From the NCBI GenBank assembly GCA_034178705.1, contig JAXFQY010000032.1:1-26209 (forward strand): DNA of 26,209 nucleotides. Direction: 5' to 3'. The DNA is from RUG12395 sp034178705 (GTDB lineage: Bacteria; Bacillota; Clostridia; Oscillospirales; CAG-272). The notes under the pieces were generated by a model. The model saw only the letters and a program-made list of their open reading frames with translations. It did no database searches and had not been told where the DNA came from. Below, in pieces: positions 1 through 6,304 of the stretch; within the stretch, counting starts at the first letter, position 1, and each line of letters begins with the position of its first letter. Made by a program: the position numbers and the translations under genes.

Positions 1-1
1 A

Positions 2-178
2 GTCATCGGACGTACCAATCGGCATGACAAACAAGATTCACTAGTCTTGGTTTTGGACCCGCGTGTTCACACCAAACGCTATGGACAGCAAATTCTCTCC
101 TTCTTTGAGGACGTATATACTGTTTTGAAACCAAAAGAGGTAGAAATTCAAGAGACGGTAAAAGATTTTTTTGAATAA
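2..178 (+). CDS. dinG: DinG-family ATP-dependent helicase, 3' end only
   Basis: This is the last 58 codons of a gene that starts before the window. The reading frame opens at base 2 and stops at TAA 176-178. The peptide contains GRTNRHDKQDSLVLVLDPRV followed by TKRYGQQI. This matches the end of the last helicase motif region of DinG/XPD-type superfamily 2 helicases, where a Gly-Arg pair precedes a 'VLDxRV..KRYG' strand. In Firmicutes this helicase is often fused to a DnaQ-like 3'-5' exonuclease, but that part lies outside the window. The family unwinds DNA with 5'-3' polarity and takes part in repair. The wording of the peptide is streptococcal in my recollection, which fits proB/proA downstream and not the clostridial remainder of the window. 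A hairpin terminator follows directly. The family call is fairly firm; whether the full protein carries the exonuclease cannot be seen. Confidence 0.75.
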   Translation, partial: VIGRTNRHDKQDSLVLVLDPRVHTKRYGQQILSFFEDVYTVLKPKEVEIQETVKDFFE

Positions 179-180
179 GC

Positions 181-212
181 AAAAGGGAGCGACAAGGTTC
201 CCTTTTTGTTTT
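181..212 (+). terminator. Intrinsic terminator after the dinG-like gene
   Basis: AAAAGGGA (181-188) pairs with TCCCTTTT (199-206) around a 10-nt loop, and the 3' arm runs into TTTTTGTTTT. It starts two bases after the stop codon of the helicase gene, so it separates that gene from proB. Confidence 0.7.
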
Positions 213-311
213 AACACCGAACTAAAATGGATGTGTTTTTTGTGAACATCTCACTAAATGTATACCCTTGCACTCTACTGAATAACATTGATTTTCTTTA
301 TGATTAAAATA

Positions 312-320
312 TGGTATAAT
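312..320 (+). promoter_or_regulatory. Extended -10 promoter of proB
   Basis: TGGTATAAT is a perfect -10 hexamer (315-320) preceded by the TG of an extended -10. The -35 at the usual distance is weak (about 292-297), as is common when an extended -10 is present. The predicted start lies around 327, giving a leader of about 25 nt before the proB ATG at 353, with AGAAGAGA as the ribosome site. Confidence 0.55.
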
Positions 321-352
321 TTTCCAAATATTAGTTTTTGTGAGAAGAGATT

Positions 353-1429
353 ATGACAGAAAAAACAATTGTATTTAAGGTCGGGACAAGTTCTCTGACG
401 CAAGAAAATGGGAGTTTGGACCGTATCAAAATCGCTCGGATTACCAATCAGCTGGCACAGTTGCACCAGAAGGGTTATCAGATTGTACTAGTAACATCTG
501 GTTCGATCGCTGCTGGTTTTCGGAGATTGGGCTTTGACAAGCGGCCGACTAAGATTGCGGAGAAACAGGCTTCTGCGGCCGTTGGTCAAGGCTTGCTGAT
601 TGAGGAATACACGCAGAACCTGATGAAAGACGGCATTGTGTCAGCTCAGATCTTGTTGACTCAGGATGATTTTGCGGATGCCAGAAGGTATCAGAATGCC
701 TCTCAAGCCTTGCAGGTCTTGCTCAAACAACGTGCTATTCCTATTATCAACGAAAATGATACCATTGCCATTGAGGAGATTAAGGTGGGGGATAACGATA
801 CTTTATCTGCCCAGGTGGCTTCACTCTTGAAAGCTGACCTCTTGGTGCTCTTGACGGATGTGGATGGACTTTACACTGCCAATCCCAACAGCGCTCCGAC
901 TGCCCAGCACTTGCCTGAAATCAAGGAAATTACGGAAGATTTATTTGCCATGGCAGCAGGAGCTGGCTCGTCCAACGGAACAGGTGGCATGACCACCAAA
1001 TTGCAGGCGGCCCAGATTGCGACCAAGTCAGGCGTGCCCGTCTTTATCTGCTCTTCAAAAGAGGATACCGCCCTCTTACAGGCGGTCACCCAAGCCAATC
1101 GTGGAACGCTCTTTTTAGCAGATGACCATGCCATGAACCAACGCAAGCAGTGGATGGCCTTCTATGCTCGGACAGACGCGGCGGTTGAAGTGGATGCAGG
1201 AGCGGTTGATGCCATGTTGCACCAGGGCCGCAGTTTGTTAGCTACTGGTGTCAAAGCCCTCGAAGGAGACTTTGAAGTGGGCCAGGTCGTAGAAGTTTAC
1301 AGCCAAGCAGACCATCGTTTGATTGGTAAAGGTCGGGTCAAACTGTCCTCCAAGGACTTGCAGGACCAGTTGGCAAATGGCAGAGCAGAGGGCGTGTTGA
1401 TTCACCGCAACGATTGGGTTAGTTTATAG
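353..1429 (+). CDS. proB: Glutamate 5-kinase
   Basis: The enzyme phosphorylates L-glutamate with ATP to gamma-glutamyl phosphate, the first and feedback-controlled step of proline synthesis, in the cytoplasm. The 358-residue protein has an N-terminal amino-acid-kinase fold: the nucleotide loop VGTSSL is at residues 10-15, GSIAAG follows around residue 51, the glutamate-binding NENDT is near residue 135, and LLTDVDGLY follows. A C-terminal PUA domain (about residues 270-355, with RSLLATGV and the ending GVLIHRNDWV) completes the usual two-domain form. The length is close to the typical 360-370. The ATG at 353 is preceded by AGAAGAGA at a good distance. proA follows after 64 nt, so the two form the standard proBA operon. 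Codon use is streptococcal (many TTG Leu). The stop codon TAG is the first triplet of a perfect inverted repeat in the spacer. Confidence 0.95.
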   Translation: MTEKTIVFKVGTSSLTQENGSLDRIKIARITNQLAQLHQKGYQIVLVTSGSIAAGFRRLGFDKRPTKIAEKQASAAVGQGLLIEEYTQNLMKDGIVSAQILLTQDDFADARRYQNASQALQVLLKQRAIPIINENDTIAIEEIKVGDNDTLSAQVASLLKADLLVLLTDVDGLYTANPNSAPTAQHLPEIKEITEDLFAMAAGAGSSNGTGGMTTKLQAAQIATKSGVPVFICSSKEDTALLQAVTQANRGTLFLADDHAMNQRKQWMAFYARTDAAVEVDAGAVDAMLHQGRSLLATGVKALEGDFEVGQVVEVYSQADHRLIGKGRVKLSSKDLQDQLANGRAEGVLIHRNDWVSL

Positions 1430-1479
1430 TCATTCAGTTTATCTCGATTATGTTGACGAACGAGTAAACTGAATGACTA
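1427..1479. repeat. Perfect 15-bp inverted repeat in the proB-proA spacer
   Basis: TAGTCATTCAGTTTA (1427-1441) is the exact reverse complement of 1465-1479, with a 23-nt loop whose edges (CTCG 1443-1446, CGAG 1461-1464) can add four more pairs past a bulged T. The proB stop codon is the start of the left arm. No T-run follows on either side, so it is a poor terminator. It ends four bases before the proA ribosome site AGGAGA. It could protect the proB mRNA end, tune proA translation, or be a small mobile palindromic repeat; the sequence does not decide. Confidence 0.8.
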
Positions 1480-1493
1480 AATAGGAGAAATTT

Positions 1494-2732
1494 ATGACAA
1501 CAACACAAGTATTATTAGATAGTTTATTGGTCCACAAGGCTTCTATCAACCTAGCGACAACAGAACAGAAAAACCAGGCCTTATCAGCAATGGCAGACCA
1601 GTTGGTTGCTCAGACTGAGGCAATCCTAGAAGGCAATGCCATCGATATGGAAAATGCCCAAGGCAAGATTAGCCAGGTGATGCAGGACCGTTTGCTGCTG
1701 ACAGAGGAACGGATTGAAGCCATGGCAGATGGTATTCGGGCCTTGATTGGCTTGCCAGATCCTGTCGGATTAGTCTTGGAAGAATCTACTCGGGCAGACG
1801 GCTTGAACATTTGCAAGAAATCCATTCCCTTTGGTTTGGTGGGAATGATTTACGAAAGCCGACCAAACGTGACTTCAGATGCCGCTGCCTTGGCCATCAA
1901 GAGCGGAAATGCAGTCATCTTGCGTGGTGGCAAGGAAGCTTTTCATTCGGCCCAGGCTATTGTCACAGCCCTCAAAGCTGGTTTGGAGCAGGTTGGCCTA
2001 TCACCTAAGGTCATCGAGCTAGTCCAAGATACCAGTCGTGCCTCTGCGACCGAGTTGATGACTGCCCAAGGCAAGATTGACCTCTTGGTGCCACGTGGCG
2101 GTGCAGGACTCATTCAAGCCATAGTAGAAAATGCGACTGTGCCAGTTATTGAAACAGGAACAGGTATCTGCCATGTCTATGTGGACAAGGATGCGGACTT
2201 GGACAAGGCTTTGCGGATTGTGGTCAATGCCAAAACCAGTCGTCCCTCAGTCTGCAATGCGGCGGAAGTCTTGTTGGTCCATGAGGAAATTGCCAGCCAA
2301 TTCCTACCTCGCTTGGAAGAAGCTCTGGCTGGTCAGGTGGAATTACGTGCTGACAGTCAGGCTCAGGCTCTTCTCAACCAATCTACACCGGCAGGTGAGC
2401 AGGATTTTGATACAGAATTTCTGGACTTTATCTTGGCGGTCAAGGTCGTTTCAAGTGTAGAAGAGGCTATCAGCCACATCGCTCAACACTCGACAGGGCA
2501 CAGCGAGGCGATTGTGACGGAAAACAGCCAGACAGCAGAGTGTTTCACACTTTATGTCGATTCAGCAGCAGTCTATGTCAATGCCTCGACCCGGTTTACT
2601 GACGGAGGGGAATTCGGGCTGGGCTGTGAAATGGGAATTTCCACGCAAAAGCTACATGCCCGTGGCCCGATGGGGCTTGATGAGCTTTCAACCTATAAAT
2701 ATATTGTTCTCGGCAGCGGTCAGATCCGCTGA
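1494..2732 (+). CDS. proA: Glutamate-5-semialdehyde (gamma-glutamyl phosphate) reductase
   Basis: ProA reduces gamma-glutamyl phosphate with NADPH to glutamate-5-semialdehyde, the second proline step; in vivo it works together with ProB. The protein is 412 residues, a normal length. It is an aldehyde-dehydrogenase-fold enzyme, with PFGLVGMIYESRPNVT near residue 110 and the catalytic Cys at residue 254 in SRPSVCNAAE. The family's conserved ending NASTRFTDGGEFGLGCEMGI and KLHARGPMGL is also present. The start ATG at 1494 has AGGAGA eight bases upstream. The odd point is composition. Up to about 2,500 leucine is mostly TTG, as in proB. The last 60-70 codons use only CTN for leucine, along with GGC, CGG and CTC codons like the clostridial genes further on. 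The reading frame is intact throughout, so the gene may be a hybrid of two organisms' proA joined in conserved sequence, either real or made by assembly. Confidence 0.93.
   Translation: MTTTQVLLDSLLVHKASINLATTEQKNQALSAMADQLVAQTEAILEGNAIDMENAQGKISQVMQDRLLLTEERIEAMADGIRALIGLPDPVGLVLEESTRADGLNICKKSIPFGLVGMIYESRPNVTSDAAALAIKSGNAVILRGGKEAFHSAQAIVTALKAGLEQVGLSPKVIELVQDTSRASATELMTAQGKIDLLVPRGGAGLIQAIVENATVPVIETGTGICHVYVDKDADLDKALRIVVNAKTSRPSVCNAAEVLLVHEEIASQFLPRLEEALAGQVELRADSQAQALLNQSTPAGEQDFDTEFLDFILAVKVVSSVEEAISHIAQHSTGHSEAIVTENSQTAECFTLYVDSAAVYVNASTRFTDGGEFGLGCEMGISTQKLHARGPMGLDELSTYKYIVLGSGQIR
2540..2690. other. Probable junction between streptococcal and clostridial DNA
   Basis: Codon use, gene style and intergenic style change within this stretch, which encodes the most conserved part of ProA. 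The last TTG leucine codon of proA is near 2,433; the leucines after about 2,540 are all CTN. No insertion sequence, integrase, tRNA or att-like repeat marks the change, which favours an assembly bridge or homologous recombination over insertion. The exact base cannot be fixed without both parents. Confidence 0.65.
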
Positions 2733-2778
2733 CAAAAACGCCGAAGACGTATTGACGTCTTCGGCGTTTTTTGTCAGC
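2728..2778. terminator. Strong bidirectional terminator between convergent proA and sirtuin genes
   Basis: A near-perfect hairpin: GCTGACAAAAACGCC... (2728-2750) pairs with 2755-2778 around the loop ATTG (2751-2754), with one extra T in the right arm. The GC core ACGCCGAAGACGT lies between A and T runs, so it can end transcription from both sides. The proA stop codon TGA (2730-2732) is inside the left arm. The sirtuin gene on the minus strand stops 14 bases beyond the right arm. Confidence 0.9.
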
Positions 2779-2791
2779 ATTCCCAACGGCT

Positions 2792-3520
2792 TCAAGCATC
2801 GACCGCAACAGGAAGAACGGTTTCAATCGGATCGCGGATCACCAGTTCCGCGCGGTCGTCATAAGGAGTGGGTGTGCGGTTGATCAGAATCAGATGCTTT
2901 CCCCTGTACAGCCCAACCAGCGATGCGGCTGGCTGCACGGTGAGAGAACTGCCGCCGACAAGCAAAACATCGGCAGCGGAAATCGCCTGCTCCGCCTCCA
3001 AGAAGCAATCCCCGTCAAGCCCCTCACCGTATAAGACAATGTCCGGGCGAACGGTTCCCCGGCAGCACGTGCAGTGCGGAATGCCTGTTGTTTCCAACAT
3101 AAAAGATAGCGGATAACTCCGACCGCAGTGCACACAGTAATTGCGCAGCACGGAACCGTGAAGCTCAAGAACCTTCCCGCTTCCCGCAGCCTGGTGCAAT
3201 CCATCGATATTCTGTGTCACAACAGCAGTCAGTTTTCCCCGTCGCTCAAGCTCGGCAAGCGCAAAATGCGCCGCATTCGGGCGGGCATCGGGATAGAGCA
3301 TATGCGTGCGGTAATAACGGAAAAAATCCTCCGGATACCGGGCAAGATATGCCGCGCTGAGAATCGTTTCCGGAGGAACTGTCTGTCCCTCCTCATCGGT
3401 ATAAAGCCCGCCGCTGCCGCGAAAATCCGGAATTCCGCTTCCCGTAGACACTCCGGCGCCGCCGAAAAAAACGATGCGGTCCGCGCCGTCAAGAATTCTT
3501 TTCAAGTCCGAATACGGCAT
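2792..3520 (-). CDS. Sirtuin, NAD-dependent protein deacylase (Sir2 family)
   Basis: Sirtuins remove acetyl or other acyl groups from protein lysines, using NAD+ and releasing nicotinamide and O-acyl-ADP-ribose. With the start at 3520 the protein has 242 residues, normal for bacterial sirtuins. Seen are the NAD loop GAGVSTGSGIPDFRG (21-35), TQNIDGLH (102-109), the catalytic His121 in LELHGS, a zinc site (C129-x2-C132 and a later CTCC pair), and GSSLTVQP. An alternative ATG at 3526 directly abuts GGGGAGG, and upstream extension is possible. The ATG at 3520 lies six bases from that SD and gives a clean N-terminus (MPYSDLKRIL), so I chose it. It overlaps the end of the alkyltransferase gene by 32 nt, which suggests translational coupling in a GNAT-ogt-sirtuin operon. 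Substrate choice (acetyl or succinyl) cannot be settled here. Confidence 0.92.
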   Translation of the reverse strand: MPYSDLKRILDGADRIVFFGGAGVSTGSGIPDFRGSGGLYTDEEGQTVPPETILSAAYLARYPEDFFRYYRTHMLYPDARPNAAHFALAELERRGKLTAVVTQNIDGLHQAAGSGKVLELHGSVLRNYCVHCGRSYPLSFMLETTGIPHCTCCRGTVRPDIVLYGEGLDGDCFLEAEQAISAADVLLVGGSSLTVQPAASLVGLYRGKHLILINRTPTPYDDRAELVIRDPIETVLPVAVDA

Positions 3521-4046
3521 CTCCATCCTCCCCGTTTTCCTTTTTCTCTTTCGTTGCCGGGTCTGCTCCCCTCTCAAGGAGAAGAAGCCGGCTTTTTCTC
3601 TCCGTGCCGCCCGCATACCCGGTCAGACTGCCGTCTGCACCGACCACGCGATGACAGGGAACAATCAGCAAAAGCGGATTGTGTCCCACGGCACCGCCGA
3701 CAGCCCGCGCAGAGGTTTTTTGCCCTGTTATTCTCTGAAGTTCCCCTGCAATTGCCCCGTAGGATACCGTTGTCCCATACGGAATACGCAGCAGCAAGCG
3801 GCGCACCGCACGCCGGAAGGGCGTTTTTTCCGGCGCAAGCGGCGGGATAAAATCCGGGACAGCTCCCCCAAAATACAAATCGAGCCACCGGATTCCTTCC
3901 CGGAGGGCAGCAGGCATCCCCATCTGAAAATTCTCTTTCGGAAAAGCTTCGCAATCAGATGGAAGAAAGCAAAGCCCTGTCAGGACATCTCCGTCGCTTG
4001 AAAGAAGGAGCTCACCGAGCGGAGAAGCATAGCGGCAGTGATTCAT
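3489..4046 (-). CDS. ogt: Methylated-DNA--[protein]-cysteine S-methyltransferase
   Basis: This suicide repair protein takes the alkyl group from O6-alkylguanine (and O4-alkylthymine) onto its own cysteine. The 185-residue protein has the small N-terminal domain (1-70) and the DNA-binding alkyltransferase domain. The domain includes PYGTTVSYGAIA (89-100), the arginine-finger region ARAVGGAVGHNP (113-124), and the active-site IVPCHRVV with Cys131, followed by GSLTGYAGG. No Ada-type zinc domain or AraC domain is present, so it is the stand-alone Ogt/MGMT form. The C-terminus has about 25 extra charged residues that overlap the sirtuin start. Its ATG shares ATGA with the stop of the preceding GNAT gene (4043-4046), a classic coupling overlap. 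No damage-responsive promoter is visible. Confidence 0.93.
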   Translation of the reverse strand: MNHCRYASPLGELLLSSDGDVLTGLCFLPSDCEAFPKENFQMGMPAALREGIRWLDLYFGGAVPDFIPPLAPEKTPFRRAVRRLLLRIPYGTTVSYGAIAGELQRITGQKTSARAVGGAVGHNPLLLIVPCHRVVGADGSLTGYAGGTERKSRLLLLERGADPATKEKKENGEDGDAVFGLEKNS

Positions 4047-4531
4047 ACTTCTTTTCTGCCCTGCTGCACTTTTCCCGCGTCGACATCATATTCCAGTTGA
4101 ATGTCGACGCGGCTAAATCCGTGTGTCAGCTCCACCGGAACCTCACAAAAACCGAATTTTCTGTAAAGATGCAGCGCGGGTTTCAATGCTGTGTTCGACA
4201 GAATCACAAGTTTTTCTGCCCCGTGCTTTTCTGCATAATTCATACACGCCGAAAAAACCGCGCTTCCTGCCCCGTGTCCCTGACGCTTCTCATCTGTTGC
4301 CAACTTGCAGATTTCCCAACGTCCCTCCCCAAGCGGACAAACCATTCCGGTAGCCAGCACCGTATCGTCTTCGACCGCAAAAAAAATCATTGCTCCCTGC
4401 CCCAGGCGCTCGTCCAGGTGCGCAAAAAGCTCCCGGTCCTCCTGCTCCAACGAAAAATATTTTTCAATCCACGCCGTATTCAGACGGATAAAATCCTCCC
4501 GAAACCGCGGCTGATACGCAATAACCTTCAT
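4043..4531 (-). CDS. GNAT-family N-acetyltransferase
   Basis: This is a 162-residue GNAT that would move an acetyl group from acetyl-CoA to an amine; the substrate is unknown. The fold is recognisable from the motif A region KLATDEKRQGHGAGSAVF, whose Q/RxxGxG/A loop (RQGHGAG) binds CoA pyrophosphate. It is followed by VILSNTALKPALHLYRKFGF, the usual 'N..A..lY.k.GF' ending. The ATG at 4529-4531 was chosen because the family fold begins at MKVIAYQPRF; the frame is open further upstream but without family sequence. The ribosome site is weak (AAGAAAG). It is the first gene of the GNAT-ogt-sirtuin unit and overlaps ogt by four bases. The relatives I recall act on small amines or amino-acid-like compounds, so calling it the partner of the sirtuin is only an inference from the operon. 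Confidence 0.88.
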   Translation of the reverse strand: MKVIAYQPRFREDFIRLNTAWIEKYFSLEQEDRELFAHLDERLGQGAMIFFAVEDDTVLATGMVCPLGEGRWEICKLATDEKRQGHGAGSAVFSACMNYAEKHGAEKLVILSNTALKPALHLYRKFGFCEVPVELTHGFSRVDIQLEYDVDAGKVQQGRKEV

Positions 4532-4657
4532 CGTTTTTCTTTCTTGAACTTTTTTCCTTACTGAATTCTTTTTACCGTACGCTCCGGACTCTTCAGAGCA
4601 GGATAGATCCGTTAAAGGCTGCCGCCCCTTCCGATGCGGAGAAAAATCCCCGAGCAT

Positions 4658-4702
4658 TGCAGAACAGAGAACGGAGAATAATTTTATCTTCTGCAGAACA
4701 GA
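4658..4702. repeat. 11-bp direct repeat upstream of the GNAT operon
   Basis: TGCAGAACAGA occurs at 4658-4668 and again at 4692-4702, 34 bases apart, in the 187-base gap between the cardiolipin synthase stop and the GNAT start. It lies 127-173 bases before the GNAT ATG. It could be a pair of regulator sites. Otherwise I see no clear promoter or terminator in this gap. Confidence 0.35.
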
Positions 4703-4718
4703 CATTACACTGCCGGTT

Positions 4719-6236
4719 TCAGCACAAAGGGGCAAAAATCCGCAGAATACCGTCAATAAACCATTTCCAGAAGCCCTTCCCGATATTATCAAGGGTCCGT
4801 TCCCGGCATTTTTCCTGCGTTGCCAGGAAATCCGCTTTCAGATCGGCAAGCAACGGCGTGCGATAGAACAGAGAGTTGTTTTCAAAATGCAGGAACAAAC
4901 TGCGGTAATCCAGATTGACCGTGCCCACGGTTCCGACAATATCATCCGTAAGACATGCCTTGGCATGGACAAAGCCCGGCTCATACTCATATATCTTTAC
5001 CCCTGCCTCAAGCAGGGTAAAGTAATAGCTGCGCGACATCCGGTACACCAGCTTTTTATCCGGAATCCCCGGCATAATGATGCGCACATCTACGCCGCGC
5101 CGGGCCGCGCGGACAAAAGCATCGAGCAAGGTGTCCCCGAGCATCAGATACGGAGTGAAGAACCATGCATACCGTGTCGCCTGGGAGAGCAGTTCTGTAT
5201 ACAGATTGTTGCTGACTGCGTCCGGACGAATCGGGGAATCGTAATAGGAAAGCACGTATCCGTTCTTCCCTTCCGACATCTCCGGCTCCGGGATCGGCTC
5301 TGGGATCGGAGAACCGGAAAAGGCATTCCAGAATTCCGTGAACATCCGGGTATAGTTCTGCACAGGTGTACCCGTGATACGGAAGCCGATATCCTTCCAA
5401 TGCCCGTATTTCGGGACATGATTGATATATTCATCCGCCAGATTGACCCCGCCGCTGAAAGCAATTCTGCCATCAATGATCAGCATCTTCCGATGATCCC
5501 TGTAATTGATGGTTCCACGGATAAACTTCAGCGGATTGAACGCAATACACCGGATTCCCATCTTTTCAAGCTGCCTGGCGTTTTCGCGGGAATAGGTGGA
5601 AATACTGCCCAGGTCATCGTATATAACCCGCACATCTACTCCGTCGGCAGCCTTGCGGGATAGAATTTCCACCATCGAATCCCACATCAATCCGTTTTCA
5701 AGAATAAAGTATTCTACAAAAACAGAATGCTCTGCAGTTTCCAAATCGGCAAGCATGTCCTGCCACATCTGCTCTCCGAGCGGATAGTACTTTGCCTCTT
5801 CACATGGAAGCACCGGGTAACCCGTTGCTTTCTGTACCGCCTGGATTGTCTGAACCGTCCGCAGAGTTTCCCGATCGGCTTTCTCAAACGGGAGAGCAGC
5901 CGAAGAAATCTCAGGCGGCAGTTGCGCCCGGGCTTTCTCCAGCTTTTTTTTCAATGGCCGCGCAGTCTTTTTATTTCCGAGACAAAGATACAGAATCGTG
6001 CCGGCAACCGGTAATCCCAGAATGACAAGAAGCCACAGGGTCTTATAGGTGCTCTCGTTGCGATTTGACATAATATAGAGCACATAGAATACCGCAAAAA
6101 GCGTAAGAACCGCGTTCAGAACGGCAGAATACGGAACAAGCCATCGCAACAGAATGATAATCCACACGATCTGCAGCAACACAGCGGGAAGCACAGCCAG
6201 AATCCGGCGAAGAAGCCGTCCGATCATCTTATTCAT
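4719..6236 (-). CDS. cls: Cardiolipin synthase (phospholipase D family)
   Basis: The enzyme joins two phosphatidylglycerol molecules to cardiolipin and glycerol at the cytoplasmic membrane. The 505-residue protein starts with two membrane helices (about residues 10-32 and 36-56) and then a short third one (about 66-86), the usual bacterial Cls layout. It carries both HxKx4D signatures: HRKMLIID with His248 and HAKACLTD with His424, each followed by the GG/GTxN stretches (SGGVNLADEY, GTVNLDYRSL). Length is typical (480-510). The ATG at 6236 has AAGGATGTGAG upstream; a second ATG three codons later is possible. It follows the GH43 lipoprotein gene after 68 nt without a visible terminator, so read-through is likely. 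The C-terminus ends in the family-like 'sL...F' region plus an extra WKWFIDGILRIFAP tail, possibly amphipathic. Confidence 0.94.
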   Translation of the reverse strand: MNKMIGRLLRRILAVLPAVLLQIVWIIILLRWLVPYSAVLNAVLTLFAVFYVLYIMSNRNESTYKTLWLLVILGLPVAGTILYLCLGNKKTARPLKKKLEKARAQLPPEISSAALPFEKADRETLRTVQTIQAVQKATGYPVLPCEEAKYYPLGEQMWQDMLADLETAEHSVFVEYFILENGLMWDSMVEILSRKAADGVDVRVIYDDLGSISTYSRENARQLEKMGIRCIAFNPLKFIRGTINYRDHRKMLIIDGRIAFSGGVNLADEYINHVPKYGHWKDIGFRITGTPVQNYTRMFTEFWNAFSGSPIPEPIPEPEMSEGKNGYVLSYYDSPIRPDAVSNNLYTELLSQATRYAWFFTPYLMLGDTLLDAFVRAARRGVDVRIIMPGIPDKKLVYRMSRSYYFTLLEAGVKIYEYEPGFVHAKACLTDDIVGTVGTVNLDYRSLFLHFENNSLFYRTPLLADLKADFLATQEKCRERTLDNIGKGFWKWFIDGILRIFAPLC

Positions 6237-6304
6237 GATTTCTCACATCCTTGATAAACTGAAATGAACTCTGCTTTGGGAAAGTCCATTCGGAAAAGGG
6301 GCAC

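Noticed and set aside
1..2732. Horizontal transfer of proBA on a mobile element
   Set aside because: No integrase, insertion sequence, direct repeat or tRNA flanks the junction, and a helicase fragment of the same streptococcal origin extends off the left edge; a chimera explains this better.
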